Below, in pieces: positions 34,507 to 43,591 of a DNA stretch of 64,000 bases (its first letter is position 1; each line of letters begins with the position of its first letter). The DNA comes from Thermoanaerobaculia bacterium (GTDB lineage: Bacteria; Acidobacteriota; Thermoanaerobaculia; Multivoradales; Multivoraceae): NCBI GenBank assembly GCA_022822365.1, contig JAJEBV010000021.1, forward strand, positions 1-64,000, read 5' to 3'. Under the pieces are notes generated by a model. The model saw only the letters and a list, made by a program, of their open reading frames with translations. It ran no database searches and was not told the origin of the DNA. The position numbers and the translations under genes are program-made.

Positions 34507-35082
34507 CTACGGCTTCGCGTACTCGAACCGCGCCGCCGAGTTGCCCGGCGTCGCGCCCGGTTCGATCGCAACCTCGACCCACTCGTCGCCCCTGCTGAAG
34601 GTCATCGACTCTCCGAGCGTCGCCCGCCAGCCGGCGGCCTGCGCCTCGCGCAGCAGCCACTCCCGGGCGGCAGGAGCGCCCAACGGGAGGAGCAGGCCGA
34701 CGTACTCCGCCGTGACGGGCTCGCCCTCCTCCGCCGCCACGTCGCCGAAGTCGACCACCGTGGAAGCGTCCGGAACGGGGAAGCCGTCCGGGAAGGCGCC
34801 GGGGATGCGCCCGCGCAGCACCACCTCCGGCGCCCGCTGCTCCTGTTCGTCCTCCTCCGGCCTGAGAACGGAGTCCGCCGGCTGTCCCACCGCCACGGTT
34901 TCCAGGTCGTTCTCGTCGAGGGCGGGCGGGTCGGACGGGACCCCGCAGGCCCAGCCGGCTGCGAACGCAAGAAGAGCAACGCAAGCGGGCGCGAACCGCG
35001 AGACGCGGAGACCGACCTGCAACGGCGAGTTCCCGGTCTCAGTCGGTGATGACGTGCAGTGGCCGGCCGGGGGAAGCGGCAA
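34507..35082 (-). CDS. putative lipoprotein of unknown function
   Basis: A 191-aa protein. After a 25-residue N-terminal stretch there is a hydrophobic segment ending in a lipobox-like AAGWACG, then a Glu/Asp-rich linker and a small domain (PDASTVVDFGDVAAEEGEPV, WLLREAQAAGWRATLGES) similar in pattern to small substrate-binding lipoproteins. I do not recognise it. ATG 35082 overlaps the Rrf2 gene by 44 nt; no closer start exists. Its position in the operon gives no clear role. Confidence 0.6.
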   Translation of the reverse strand: MPLPPAGHCTSSPTETGNSPLQVGLRVSRFAPACVALLAFAAGWACGVPSDPPALDENDLETVAVGQPADSVLRPEEDEQEQRAPEVVLRGRIPGAFPDGFPVPDASTVVDFGDVAAEEGEPVTAEYVGLLLPLGAPAAREWLLREAQAAGWRATLGESMTFSRGDEWVEVAIEPGATPGNSAARFEYAKP

Positions 35083-35545
35083 CGCGTTCCGGCGGCAGGT
35101 CGTGCGGGATCTCGATCTTGCACTCGCAGACTTCCTGCTGGCGCGCCGCCAGATCGGCGAGGCTGTAGTTGCACAGGATCGTCTCGACCGCCTCCTTGAC
35201 GCTGAGGAACACCTCGCGGATCGCGCAGTGCTTCGGTCCCACGCCGATCGTGCAGGGCTGGGCGAGGATGTGGTCGATCGAGGTCGTGTGCCCCTCCAGC
35301 GCGACCAGGATGTCGTGCATCGAGATGTTCCTGGCCGGCCGCCCCAGCAGGTGGCCGCCCTGGGGACCGCGGTTCGAGCGGATCAGGTGGTCCCGGGCGA
35401 GGGCCGCCAGGATCTGGCGCAGGTAGGGCTCGGGGATTCCCTGGTTCACGGCGATCTCGTGGCTGGGCACGGGAGCGGTGTCCCCGTGCATCGCCACGTA
35501 CAGCATGGCCCGAATGCCGTACTCACCCTTGGTGGAGATCTTCAT
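35039..35545 (-). CDS. Rrf2-family transcriptional regulator
   Basis: A 168-aa winged-helix regulator. The N-terminal DNA-binding region MKISTKGEYGIRAMLYVAMH, with EPYLRQILAALARDHLIRS and RGPQGGHLLGR, is typical. Cysteines in QPCTIGVGPKHC, LCNYS and VCECK could hold an iron-sulfur cluster as in IscR or NsrR, but their spacing is not that of IscR. No iron-sulfur assembly genes are nearby. It may regulate its own run of genes, including the iron-sulfur enzyme IspH. Confidence 0.9.
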   Translation of the reverse strand: MKISTKGEYGIRAMLYVAMHGDTAPVPSHEIAVNQGIPEPYLRQILAALARDHLIRSNRGPQGGHLLGRPARNISMHDILVALEGHTTSIDHILAQPCTIGVGPKHCAIREVFLSVKEAVETILCNYSLADLAARQQEVCECKIEIPHDLPPERVAASPGRPLHVITD

Positions 35546-35590
35546 TGCGCGGGCCCCGCCATCAAGCAGTGTAGCAGCGCCTGGTGCTTC

Positions 35591-36322
35591 CTACTTCGGC
35601 AGATAGTCCAGAACCTCGTCCAACGAGCCGATGTCGCCACCCGCAGGGTTCAGCCACAGCGCCTCGAGGCCGGCCGCCAACGCTCCTTCGCGGTCCTCGA
35701 TCTTCGCGTCGCCGACGTGGAGCACGGAGGCCGGCTGAAGCTCCAGCTCCCGGCAGGCGGCGAGGAAGATCGGCTCGGCCGGTTTCGCCGAGCCCACGTC
35801 CTCCGAGCAGACGACGGCGTCGAGATAACGCCCAAGTCCGAGGTTGGCCAGGACCCGCGGCAGGCGCCGGTCCCAGTTGCTGGTGACCGCGACGCGCAGG
35901 CCCCGGCGACGCAGCTCCGAGAGGACCTTCCGGCATCCGGGCCGGAGTTCCCAGGCGTCGGCGCGTTCGAAGCGGGCGAACAGTTCCGCGACGGCGAAGG
36001 GTCCCGGCGCTTCCCGCTCGAGCAGAAGACACATGCGCTCCAGCAGATCGCCCCAGAAACCGCGAGCTCCGTTCGGATGGCTGTTGTACCGGTCCTCGCC
36101 GCGGGCGAGGCGGCACTCGAACTCCTTCCAGGCGGTCAGGAAGCCCCGCTCGATGTCGGCGACGGAGAGTTCGAGACCGTGGCGGGCGAGGACTTCGGCG
36201 TAGATCTCGCCGCGCCGAGGGCAGGCGATCAACGTTCCGGTCGCGTCCAGCGAAACGCCCCGAAGCCGCGGCCGGCCGTCGCGAGGCGCGGCGACCGGAC
36301 TCTCTCCCCGGCGCCCGTTCAA
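35591..36322 (-). CDS. HAD-superfamily hydrolase
   Basis: A 243-aa HAD-IA phosphatase. Motif I is VSLDATGTL, in which the first nucleophile Asp is present and the second is Ala-Thr as in REG-2-type members; motif II is VAVTSNWD, and motifs III/IV are SAKPAEPIF and HVGDAKIEDREGA. The start is TTG 36322, overlapping the NUDIX stop (TTGA). The phosphorylated substrate is unknown. Confidence 0.85.
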   Translation of the reverse strand: MNGRRGESPVAAPRDGRPRLRGVSLDATGTLIACPRRGEIYAEVLARHGLELSVADIERGFLTAWKEFECRLARGEDRYNSHPNGARGFWGDLLERMCLLLEREAPGPFAVAELFARFERADAWELRPGCRKVLSELRRRGLRVAVTSNWDRRLPRVLANLGLGRYLDAVVCSEDVGSAKPAEPIFLAACRELELQPASVLHVGDAKIEDREGALAAGLEALWLNPAGGDIGSLDEVLDYLPK

Positions 36323-36885
36323 GAGAAACCGTACTGGCGGGCGAAGAAGTAGAAGGCCGCGACGACGAGGGAATGGCTGATCTCGCCACTGGCGATGCGT
36401 TCCGGAACTTCCCGCAGCGGCACGAGGACCACTTCGAGTTCTTCGCTGCCGTCCCCGATCGGGTCGCCGGTGTGGATCAGGTCGCGGGCCAGCCAGAGCG
36501 AGCAGACGTTGTCCAGGATCGCGGGGTTCGGTTCGACCTCGCCGAGCCGTTCGATCGTTTCCGCCCGGTAGCCGGTCTCCTCGTGGAGCTCCCGCGCGGC
36601 GGCGACTCCCCCATCCTCGCCCGGCTCGACGATGCCGCCGGGAATCTCCAGCGACTCGGCGGCGCGGCCGAAGCGCCACTGGCGGATGAACACGACCGTC
36701 GCGCCCGCGCCGTGCGCCCCTTGGTCGGCCTCGATCAGCGGAATCACGTTGACCCAGTCCGCCGAGCGCAGGACGACCGCCTGACGCCGGTCGGCGCCGA
36801 CGCGCAGCTCCTGCGCCTCGAGCTGGAGAAGCGGGTGGTCGAACTCGGTGCGCGCGGCCTCGACCCGCCAGGGACGGACCTTCAT
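36319..36885 (-). CDS. NUDIX hydrolase, ADP-ribose pyrophosphatase-like
   Basis: A 188-aa enzyme hydrolysing nucleoside diphosphate derivatives. The NUDIX box is perfect: GIVEPGE followed by DGGVAAARELHEETGY (G-x5-E-x7-REUxEExGU). The preceding strand IRQWRFGRAAESLEIPGG resembles ADP-ribose pyrophosphatases. It is coupled to the HAD gene by a 4-nt overlap. Confidence 0.9.
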   Translation of the reverse strand: MKVRPWRVEAARTEFDHPLLQLEAQELRVGADRRQAVVLRSADWVNVIPLIEADQGAHGAGATVVFIRQWRFGRAAESLEIPGGIVEPGEDGGVAAARELHEETGYRAETIERLGEVEPNPAILDNVCSLWLARDLIHTGDPIGDGSEELEVVLVPLREVPERIASGEISHSLVVAAFYFFARQYGFS

Positions 36886-36900
36886 CCGGACCTCAACGTC

Positions 36901-37155
36901 CTAGTCCTCCCGCTCGAAGGGTGGACGGAGGTACTCGAAGCGCAGGACGCGGATGGCCCGGCCGCTGAAGAAGATGAGGACGGCGATGCCGGCGCCGCTC
37001 GACAGCGCCATCAGCCAACTGAAGTCGCGCCAGAGCATGACGATCCCGATCGTGAGTCCACCCACGACGATGGCCGCCGCCAGCAGGCGGACGGCGGTCC
37101 GGTCGAACGTCGGCGGCCGGACGAGCGTCGGGGCGTCGTCTGGGGTTTCCGGCAT
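36901..37155 (-). CDS. small two-span membrane protein
   Basis: An 84-aa protein of unknown function with two hydrophobic helices (LLAAAIVVGGLTIGIVML and LMALSSGAGIAVLIFFSG) and charged ends, PETPDD at the start and PPFERED at the end. It lies 12 bp after the GT9 gene and 15 bp before the NUDIX gene, so it belongs to the same run. Confidence 0.65.
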   Translation of the reverse strand: MPETPDDAPTLVRPPTFDRTAVRLLAAAIVVGGLTIGIVMLWRDFSWLMALSSGAGIAVLIFFSGRAIRVLRFEYLRPPFERED

Positions 37156-37167
37156 CTCCCGGGGAGC

Positions 37168-38253
37168 TTATGCCGTGTCGAGCCTGGCCAGGCTGGCTGC
37201 CACGACGCGGTCGGCATCGAGCCGCTCCATGCAGGCGAAGTCGCCGCGGCTGCAGGTGCGGCGCCAGCACGGCTGGCAGTCCAGCGGCTGATCGAGCTGC
37301 ACCGCGGACGACCGCGGCCCGTAGGGACCGTTGCGGGCAGGGTCGGTCGGGCCGAAAACCGAAACGCAGGGAACGCCCAGGGCCGCAGCCAGGTGGGCAG
37401 GACCGGAGTCGCAGCCCAGGAACAGGGCGGCGCGCCGCAGCAGCGTCGCCAGTTCGCGGAGGTCGGTCGGCGGCGCCAGCAGGACGCGGCAGCCGTCCCC
37501 GGCGCCGGAGACGATCTCCTCGGCCGCCCGTCGCTCCTCCTCGCCCGCCCAGGTGACGACGACCGGCAGGCCGCGCTCGCTCCCGAGCCGCCGGACGGCC
37601 GCCGCGAAGTGCCGCGGAGGCCAGTGCTTCGTGCGCCAGATCGTTCCGGGCGACACCACCGCGTAGCGGCCATCGCTCAGATCATGGCTCTCGAGGAAAG
37701 AGCGGGGTCCGTGCTCGGCGTAGTCGGGCAGCCGCCACTCCGCGACCGGGTGCTCGTCGACCACCAGCCCCGAAGCGCTCAGCAGCGCCAGATTGCGGTC
37801 GACGACGTGCCTCACCCCGAGGCCGACGGCGAAGCGCCGGTTGAGGAACAGGGCGTTCAGTTCGCGGCTGCCCATCGCCGGCCCGCCGCGGAAGCCGACC
37901 CGTTCCCCGGCGCCGCTCCACCAGGCGACCAGGCCGCTCTTCGTGAGGCCCTGGACGTCGACCGCGACGTCGTACCGGCAGCTCCTGAGTTCGCGGCGAA
38001 AGCGCCCGAGTGCGTCGAGATGGGCGCCGATGCCGCGGGTCCGTCGCGGATACAGGTGGAAACGGTCGACGCCGGTGTAGCCACGCAGCAGGGTCGCGGC
38101 CGGTTCCTGGATGGCCCAGCCGATGAACGCGTCCGGATGAGCGCGGCGGAGCGCCGACGCCACCGGAGCCGCATGGAGGCAGTCACCGATCGCGGAAAGG
38201 CGAACGAGCAGGACGCGGAGCGGCCGGCGGGGTTTCTGCTCCGTGGCGGTCAT
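37168..38253 (-). CDS. glycosyltransferase family 9 (heptosyltransferase-like)
   Basis: A 361-aa GT-B enzyme. N-terminal VLLVRLSAIGDCLHAAPVA and C-terminal FLGCDSGPAHLAAALGVPCV plus SVFGPTDPARNGPYG are the ADP-heptose transferase family signatures. The late cysteine cluster CQPCWRRTCSRGDFACM is common in this family. It probably transfers heptose to lipid A core or a similar glycolipid. The ATG at 38253 leaves 67 bp to the tRNA cluster transcribed the other way. Confidence 0.9.
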   Translation of the reverse strand: MTATEQKPRRPLRVLLVRLSAIGDCLHAAPVASALRRAHPDAFIGWAIQEPAATLLRGYTGVDRFHLYPRRTRGIGAHLDALGRFRRELRSCRYDVAVDVQGLTKSGLVAWWSGAGERVGFRGGPAMGSRELNALFLNRRFAVGLGVRHVVDRNLALLSASGLVVDEHPVAEWRLPDYAEHGPRSFLESHDLSDGRYAVVSPGTIWRTKHWPPRHFAAAVRRLGSERGLPVVVTWAGEEERRAAEEIVSGAGDGCRVLLAPPTDLRELATLLRRAALFLGCDSGPAHLAAALGVPCVSVFGPTDPARNGPYGPRSSAVQLDQPLDCQPCWRRTCSRGDFACMERLDADRVVAASLARLDTA

Positions 38254-38320
38254 CCGGCCAGAGCATAAGGGGCGGCGCCATCCCGCGCCGCAGGCTGCTA
38301 TCATTCGCCGCCTTGCCTGT

Positions 38321-38394
38321 CGGGGCGTGGCGCAGTCTGGTAGCGCACCTGCCTTGGGCGCAGGGGGTCCTCAGTTCAAATCTGGGCGCCCCGA
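38321..38394 (+). tRNA. tRNA-Pro (UGG anticodon)
   Basis: Acceptor CGGGGCG / CGCCCCG; anticodon stem CCTGC / GCAGG with loop CTTGGGC giving TGG; T loop GTTCAAATC. The 3' CCA is not encoded, unlike the three tRNA genes that follow. Confidence 0.95.
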
Positions 38395-38443
38395 TATCGC
38401 TCGCTAGCCCGGACCTCGGCTAACCTGTCGCTGTCGCTTTCGC

Positions 38444-38520
38444 CTGCCTGTAGCTCAGCTGGATAGAGCGGCGGCCTTCTAAGCCGCGGGTCGGGGGTTC
38501 GAGTCCCTCCAGGCAGGCCA
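38444..38520 (+). tRNA. tRNA-Arg (UCU anticodon)
   Basis: Acceptor CTGCCTG / CAGGCAG; D arm TAGCTCAGCTGGATAGAGC; anticodon loop CTTCTAA giving TCT; T arm GGGGGTTCGAGTCCCTC. CCA is encoded at 38518-38520. Confidence 0.95.
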
Positions 38521-38550
38521 GATCGTTGAGAGTTCGGTTCGAAGATGTCT

Positions 38551-38627
38551 GGTGGATGTAGCTCAACCGGTAGAGCGCTTGATTGTGGTTCAAGTGGTTG
38601 GGGGTTCAAGTCCCCTCATCCACCCCA
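38551..38627 (+). tRNA. tRNA-His (GUG anticodon)
   Basis: Acceptor GTGGATG / CATCCAC with the extra 5' G (position -1) opposite discriminator C, as required for histidine. The anticodon loop TTGTGGT gives GTG. CCA is encoded at 38625-38627. Confidence 0.95.
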
Positions 38628-38654
38628 TCCCGATTCCGAAACCGTTCCGTTCGC

Positions 38655-38731
38655 GCGCCCGTAGCTCAGCTGGATAGAGCGACGGCCTCCGGAGCCGTAG
38701 GTCAGGGGTTCGAATCCCTTCGGGCGCACCA
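38655..38731 (+). tRNA. tRNA-Arg (CCG anticodon)
   Basis: Acceptor GCGCCCG / CGGGCGC; anticodon stem ACGGC / GCCGT with loop CTCCGGA giving CCG; T arm GGGGTTCGAATCCCT. CCA is encoded at 38729-38731. The gene ends 10 bp from the converging pcrA stop. Confidence 0.95.
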
Positions 38732-38741
38732 CGGCACCCCG

Positions 38742-41069
38742 CTAGAGCACTTCGAGCGGGGCGTAGCGGCGGACGAGCTTCCGCTTGCCGGCCTTGTCGA
38801 AGAACACGGTCAGCTTCGCGTTCTCGCCGTCTCCGTCGAGCTGCAGAACCACGCCCTTGCCCAGGGTCGCATGGCGCACGACGGCGCCGGGCCGCAGGAC
38901 GCCGGCGATGCGTTCGGTCGGCGGCTTCCGGACGCGGCGGGAGGGAGGCGCTGCCCGGAAGGACGCACCTCCGCCAGCACGGTCGCCGCCGAAGTAGCTG
39001 CGCACGCCGGCGGTCCGCGGGCCGCCCCAGAGTTCCGTGCTGCGCGTGGTTTCTACGAGTTCCTCCGGCAGGTCGGCGAGGAAGGGCGACGGCTGCTGGT
39101 CCTGGAACTGTCCGGCGACCATCCGGCGGCGGCAGCCGCTGAGGAAGAGCCGCTGCTCGGCCCGGGTCATGCCGACGTAGAACAGCCGCCTCTCCTCCTC
39201 GATGTCCCGTGCCGCGAGGCCGGCGTGGAAGTGCGGGAGCAGGCCGTCCTCGAGACCGGTGACGAAGACGGCCGGATACTCGAGGCCCTTGGCGCTGTGC
39301 AGCGTCATGAGGGCGACGCCCAGCTCGGCGTTCAGGCCGTCCGTGTCGCTGACCAGGGAAACGTAGTCGAGGAAGTTCACCAGCGGACTGACGGCCGGCT
39401 CGACCGCTTCCGGCCCCTCGTCAAAGAGAGCCGCCTCGCCGGCTTCCGGGCTCTCTCCATCGGCGGGAACGGCGGCGATCCTCGCCGGAACGCCGCTCAG
39501 GCCGTGAAGGGTCTCGAAGTCGTGGGCCGACGACACGAGCTCGTTCAGGTTCTCGAGCCGTTCCTGGGCCTCCTCGTCGCCCTTGCCGTAGAGCGCCTCG
39601 AAGCCGGCGGCGACGATCGTGCCGCGCACGAGCTCGGCCAGGGGCTGACGCTCCGCCTCTCCGCGCAGCGCCTCGACGAGGCTCTTGAAGTTCCGGACCG
39701 CGCGCAGGCTGCGGGCCGGCAGCTCCTGCAGGGGATCGAGGCGGATCGCGTCCCACAGCGAGTTGCCCATCCCGGCCGCGCGCTCGAGCAGCACCTCTTC
39801 GGTCCTGCCGCCGATGCCCCGCCGCGGCTGGTTCAGGATCCGGCGCAGGGAAAGGTTGTCCTGCGGGTTGGCGATGACCCGCAGGTAGGCGATGAGGTCC
39901 TTGACCTCGGCGCGCTCGTAGAACCGGATCCCGGCGACCAGGCAGTAGGGGATCTCGCCGCGCAGCAACTGGTCCTCGATCGCCCGGGTCTGCGCGTTCG
40001 TCCGCACCAGCACCGCCATGTCCCCGAACTCGAACCCCTCCGTGCGGAGTTCCGCCAACCGTCCCACGACCCAGCGCGCCTCGTCCTCGTGGTCGCCGGC
40101 GTAGAAGAGCTCCAGGGGGTCGCCGGCGCCCTTGTCCGTCCACAGGGTCTTGCCCCGGCGCTGTTCGTTGCGCGAGATGACCGCGCCCGAGGCGTCGAGG
40201 ATGTTCTGGGTCGAGCGGTAGTTCCGCTCCAGCTTGCGGACGCAGCCGCCCGGGAAGTGCTTCTCGAACCGCAGCAGGTTGTCGAGTTCGGCCCCGCGCC
40301 AGCCGTAGATGCTCTGGTCCTCGTCGCCGACCGCGGTCAGTCCCGAGACGGAACCGTCCGGGTCGATCACCAGGTTCTTCACCAGTTCCAGTTGGGCCGT
40401 GTTCGTGTCCTGGAACTCGTCGACGAGCAGGTGGCGGAAGCGTCCCTTGACCTGCGCGCCGACTTCCTCGTCGTCGCGCAGCAGGCGCACGGCAAGCGCG
40501 ATCAGGTCGTCGAAGTCGACGCCGCCGGTACGCCGCAGCTCGGCCTGGTAGCGACGGAACACGAGGGCGACGTGACGGTCGAAGAAGTCCTCGGCCTCCT
40601 TCTCGAAGGCCGGCGGCGTGAGCAGGCGGTTCTTCGCCCCGCTGATCCGCCCCTGGACCGAGCGCGGCTGGAAGACCTGTTCGTCGAGGTTCTCGGCCTT
40701 GAGCGACGCCTTGATCAGCCGCAACTGGTCCGGCGCGTCGACGATCGCGAAGTCCGGCCGCAGACCGACCCGGTCGCCGTAGCGCCGCAGCAGGCGGACG
40801 CAGAAGCGGTGGAAGGTGCCGACGAAGACACTGGCGTTGCCGCCGACCAGATCGAGCGCCCGCCCGCGCATCTCGTCCGCGGCCTTGTTGGTGAAGGTGA
40901 CGGCCGCGATCCGCCACGGCTCGACGTTCCGCTCGGCGATCAGCCAGGCGATCCGGTAGGTGATGACCCGGGTCTTGCCCGATCCGGCTCCGGCGACGAC
41001 GAGCAGCGGGCCGCCGTCGTGGGTGACCGCCGCGAGTTGTTCGGGGTTCAGGCGGGAACGAAAGTCCAC
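38742..41069 (-). CDS. pcrA: UvrD/PcrA-type ATP-dependent DNA helicase
   Basis: A 775-aa SF1A 3'-5' helicase for repair and replication restart. Q motif LNPEQLAAVTH and Walker A VVAGAGSGKTRVI open the protein; VTFTNKAADEMRGR, VDEFQDTNTAQLEL, GDEDQSIYGWRGA, ERNYRSTQNIL and LMTLHSAKGLEYPAVF follow in order, and the last 60 residues form a tudor-like domain (LRPGAVVRHATLGKGVVLQL). It lies 4 bp after glmU. Confidence 0.95.
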   Translation of the reverse strand: MDFRSRLNPEQLAAVTHDGGPLLVVAGAGSGKTRVITYRIAWLIAERNVEPWRIAAVTFTNKAADEMRGRALDLVGGNASVFVGTFHRFCVRLLRRYGDRVGLRPDFAIVDAPDQLRLIKASLKAENLDEQVFQPRSVQGRISGAKNRLLTPPAFEKEAEDFFDRHVALVFRRYQAELRRTGGVDFDDLIALAVRLLRDDEEVGAQVKGRFRHLLVDEFQDTNTAQLELVKNLVIDPDGSVSGLTAVGDEDQSIYGWRGAELDNLLRFEKHFPGGCVRKLERNYRSTQNILDASGAVISRNEQRRGKTLWTDKGAGDPLELFYAGDHEDEARWVVGRLAELRTEGFEFGDMAVLVRTNAQTRAIEDQLLRGEIPYCLVAGIRFYERAEVKDLIAYLRVIANPQDNLSLRRILNQPRRGIGGRTEEVLLERAAGMGNSLWDAIRLDPLQELPARSLRAVRNFKSLVEALRGEAERQPLAELVRGTIVAAGFEALYGKGDEEAQERLENLNELVSSAHDFETLHGLSGVPARIAAVPADGESPEAGEAALFDEGPEAVEPAVSPLVNFLDYVSLVSDTDGLNAELGVALMTLHSAKGLEYPAVFVTGLEDGLLPHFHAGLAARDIEEERRLFYVGMTRAEQRLFLSGCRRRMVAGQFQDQQPSPFLADLPEELVETTRSTELWGGPRTAGVRSYFGGDRAGGGASFRAAPPSRRVRKPPTERIAGVLRPGAVVRHATLGKGVVLQLDGDGENAKLTVFFDKAGKRKLVRRYAPLEVL

Positions 41070-41073
41070 ACCG

Positions 41074-42372
41074 TCACCGGGGCCGGCGCTTGATGTTCTT
41101 CTGGCGCGCGCGCCCCACCGCGAGCGACTCTTCGGGCACGTCCTTCGTGATCACCGATCCGGCGCCGGTGTAGGCGCCGGCGCCGACCTCGACCGGCGCC
41201 ACCAGGATGCAGTCGCTGCCGACGAAGGCGCCTTCGCCGATCACCGTGCGGCTCTTCTTCCTGCCGTCGTAGTTGCAGGTGATGACCCCGGCGCCGATGT
41301 TGGCGCCGGCGCCCACCGAAGCGTCGCCAAGATAGGCGAGATGCGACGCCTTGACTCCGGGACCCAGCGTCGCCTTCTTGACCTCCACGAAGTTGCCCAC
41401 CTTGGCGCCGTCCTCGAGCACGGCCTCCGGGCGCAGACGGGCGAAGGGACCGATCGTGCAGTCGGCGGCGACGCGCGCGCCGTCGAGCACCGAGTAGGGC
41501 AGCACCTCGACGCCGTCGGCGAGAACGCAGTCGCGGATCCAGGCGCCGGTGTGGACGGTGCAACCGCTCCCCACGCTGGAGGCGCCGAGGAGGGTCACGT
41601 GGGGATGCAGTATCGAGTCGGCGCCGACCGTCACGCCGGCATCGATCCAGGCGCTCTCCGGGTCGAGAACCGTGACGCCGGCGGCAAGCAGGGCATCGAC
41701 GCTGCGCCGGTAGAAGACGCGCTGAACGGCGGCGAGGTCGGCCCGCGAGTCGACTCCCAGCACCTCCGAGGCGTCTTCGACCCGGACCGTCGCCACCGGC
41801 TGCTCGCGAGCGGCGGCCGAAACGGCATCGGTCAGATGGAACTCGCCCCCGGCGTTGGCGGCGTCGGCCTTGTCGAGCCAGTCGAAGATCTCCGGAACGG
41901 GGAGCGCCCAAGGACCGGCGTTGTGGCCGGCGTCGACCGTGCGAAGCGCGAGCGCGTCGTCATCGGCGGCCGCCAGGCTGCCCCAGCCGGCGGCGGCGGC
42001 ATCGAGCAGGGCTCGCAGGGTTTCCGGACGGACCAGGGGCGCGTCGCCCGGGAGGACAAGGGCGAGCCCCTCGAAGCGCAGGGATTCGCGAACCATCGAC
42101 AGCGCGTGCCCCGTGCCTCGCGGCTCCGGCTGCTCCACCCAGACGATGTCGTCCGCGCCCTGGTTCTCGCTCTCGAGCACCGAACGGACCTCGTCCGCCC
42201 CGCTACCTGTGACGCCAATGATCGGAGCGCAGCCGACGTCGCGCGCGGCCTGAACGACCCAGGACACGAGCGGCCTGCCGCCCGCCCGGTGAAGGACCTT
42301 CGGCTGTTCCGAACGAAGCCGCTTGCTGTGACCGGCGGCGAGAATGACGGCCGCGACGGTGCTGGAGGTCAT
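41074..42372 (-). CDS. glmU: bifunctional UDP-GlcNAc pyrophosphorylase/acetyltransferase
   Basis: A 432-aa enzyme making UDP-GlcNAc for peptidoglycan and LPS. The uridyltransferase domain has LAAGHSKRLRSEQPKVLH, a form of the GlmU signature in which the usual GxGTRM is GHSKRL, then PRGTGHALSMV and LVLPGDAPL. The C-terminal half is a left-handed beta-helix with hexapeptide repeats (IGPFARLRPEAVLEDGAKVG, ASHLAYLGDASVGAGANIGA), including the acetyltransferase His. It is coupled by ATGA overlap to the TPR gene upstream. Confidence 0.93.
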   Translation of the reverse strand: MTSSTVAAVILAAGHSKRLRSEQPKVLHRAGGRPLVSWVVQAARDVGCAPIIGVTGSGADEVRSVLESENQGADDIVWVEQPEPRGTGHALSMVRESLRFEGLALVLPGDAPLVRPETLRALLDAAAAGWGSLAAADDDALALRTVDAGHNAGPWALPVPEIFDWLDKADAANAGGEFHLTDAVSAAAREQPVATVRVEDASEVLGVDSRADLAAVQRVFYRRSVDALLAAGVTVLDPESAWIDAGVTVGADSILHPHVTLLGASSVGSGCTVHTGAWIRDCVLADGVEVLPYSVLDGARVAADCTIGPFARLRPEAVLEDGAKVGNFVEVKKATLGPGVKASHLAYLGDASVGAGANIGAGVITCNYDGRKKSRTVIGEGAFVGSDCILVAPVEVGAGAYTGAGSVITKDVPEESLAVGRARQKNIKRRPR

Positions 42373-42869
42373 CCTCCGTCGCTGTGGTCATGGACGAGGC
42401 TCAGGAAGCGCTCGTCTTCGTTGAGGGAATCGAAGTCCGAGTCGTGAAAGGCCCGCACCCGGTTTGTCGGATCCAGCTCCACCGCCTTCGCCAGCGAATC
42501 GAGCGCCGGCGCCGATTCGCCCAGCAGCGCGCGGATACAGGACGCGAGGTAGACGAAGCGGCCGTCCCTGGTGCGCGACCCCGCCGTGCAGATCTTCAGG
42601 GAGCCCTCCAGGTCGCCGTCGTTCCGGGCCATGACCGCCTCGATGAACGCGTCGTTGCCCTTCCCGTCCTTCGCTGCCTCGGCCCGGCCGCATGCCGTGA
42701 GGTAGTCCCTGGCGCGGCTCGTGAGCCGGCTCTCAGCTCCCGCGGCGATCACCGCCTCGAACTCGGTCCGGGCTTCAGCGACCCGATCCCCGTGGAACAG
42801 CTCGATCCCGGCTTCGAGCTTCTTCAACGCGGCGTCCGCCGCCTCCGAACCAGCCTCACTGCTCGCCAT
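42369..42869 (-). CDS. TPR-like protein of unknown function
   Basis: A 166-aa cytoplasmic protein with TPR-type helices (ALKKLEAGIELFHGDRVAEA, EFEAVIAAGAESRLTSRARD) and the family's closing motif AFHDSDFDSLNEDERFLSLV. ATG 42869 has GAGGTGG just upstream and is preferred to the in-frame ATG 42917. It overlaps glmU by 4 nt. Confidence 0.75.
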   Translation of the reverse strand: MASSEAGSEAADAALKKLEAGIELFHGDRVAEARTEFEAVIAAGAESRLTSRARDYLTACGRAEAAKDGKGNDAFIEAVMARNDGDLEGSLKICTAGSRTRDGRFVYLASCIRALLGESAPALDSLAKAVELDPTNRVRAFHDSDFDSLNEDERFLSLVHDHSDGG

Positions 42870-42971
42870 CCACCACCTCCGACTCGGCGCCTGTCGACCA
42901 TTCGGCCTACCAACCATTTGGAACGGGCAACCCTAGCGCAGAATCGTCGCCGCTTCGCGGCGCGCTTCTAC

Positions 42972-43005
42972 GGAAGGCCGGCGAGAGCGCCGGCGCACCC
43001 AGTGG
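42972..43005 (+). repeat. R10, short hairpin repeat
   Basis: GGCCGGC-GAGA-GCGCCGGC followed by GCACCCAGTGGG. It lies in the 146-bp gap between the GNAT stop (43016) and the TPR gene start. Confidence 0.7.
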
Positions 43006-43015
43006 GCGGCGCCGC

Positions 43016-43579
43016 CTACGCCGGAATGTAGTCCTCGCGGAGCAACGCGTACAGATAATGGTCGGTGCGCCGGCCCTGCAGCACGAAGTAGGAACGAAGC
43101 CTGCCTTCGCGCACGAATCCCAGCTTCTCCAGCACCCTGCGGGAGGCGTCGTTGTCGATCGCGCAGCGGGCCTCCAGGCGCTCCAGCGGCGTTCGCAGGA
43201 GGAGTTCGGGCAGCAACTGGCCGAGCGCGGCCGTCATCGTGCCGCGGCCATGATGCTGCGTCGCCAGGGCGTAGCCGAGCTCGCCCAGGCCATGCTCCCA
43301 GTTCACGACCGCGAGGGTGATCCAGCCCGAGCGCTCGCGGTCGGTTTCGATCATCCAGGTGTAGCGCTCGCCGCGACCGCGGTAGAGGTCCCTGGGGCGC
43401 TGCGCGGCAAGGTCCGCACGCAGCCTGGCAATGGACACGTTGTGGAGGGGCTGGTAGCGGCGCACGGCGGGTTCGGCGCGCCAGCGACGGAGGAACGCCG
43501 CATCCGAAGCCCGCGCCGGCCGCACGACGACGTCGATCGCGGGCGGAGGCGGTGGATGACGCGTCAGGGGGCTGGTCAT
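43016..43579 (-). CDS. GNAT acetyltransferase (RimJ/RimL-like)
   Basis: A 187-aa acetyltransferase of the GNAT fold. Conserved strand and acetyl-CoA loop segments are visible: ELGYALATQHHGRGTMTAAL, where HHGRGTMT is the Q/RxxGxG/A-type loop, and CAIDNDASRRVLEKLGFVRE near the end. This form is common in ribosomal-protein or antibiotic acetyltransferases; the acceptor is unknown. It is 12 bp downstream of the processive GT2. Confidence 0.88.
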   Translation of the reverse strand: MTSPLTRHPPPPPAIDVVVRPARASDAAFLRRWRAEPAVRRYQPLHNVSIARLRADLAAQRPRDLYRGRGERYTWMIETDRERSGWITLAVVNWEHGLGELGYALATQHHGRGTMTAALGQLLPELLLRTPLERLEARCAIDNDASRRVLEKLGFVREGRLRSYFVLQGRRTDHYLYALLREDYIPA

Positions 43580-43591
43580 GGCTACGGGGAG

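Noticed and set aside
38376..38609. Open frame on the minus strand across the tRNA cluster (77 codons with TPDPRLRRPPLYPAELQ)
   Set aside because: It is the antisense of tRNA genes, a familiar spurious prediction.
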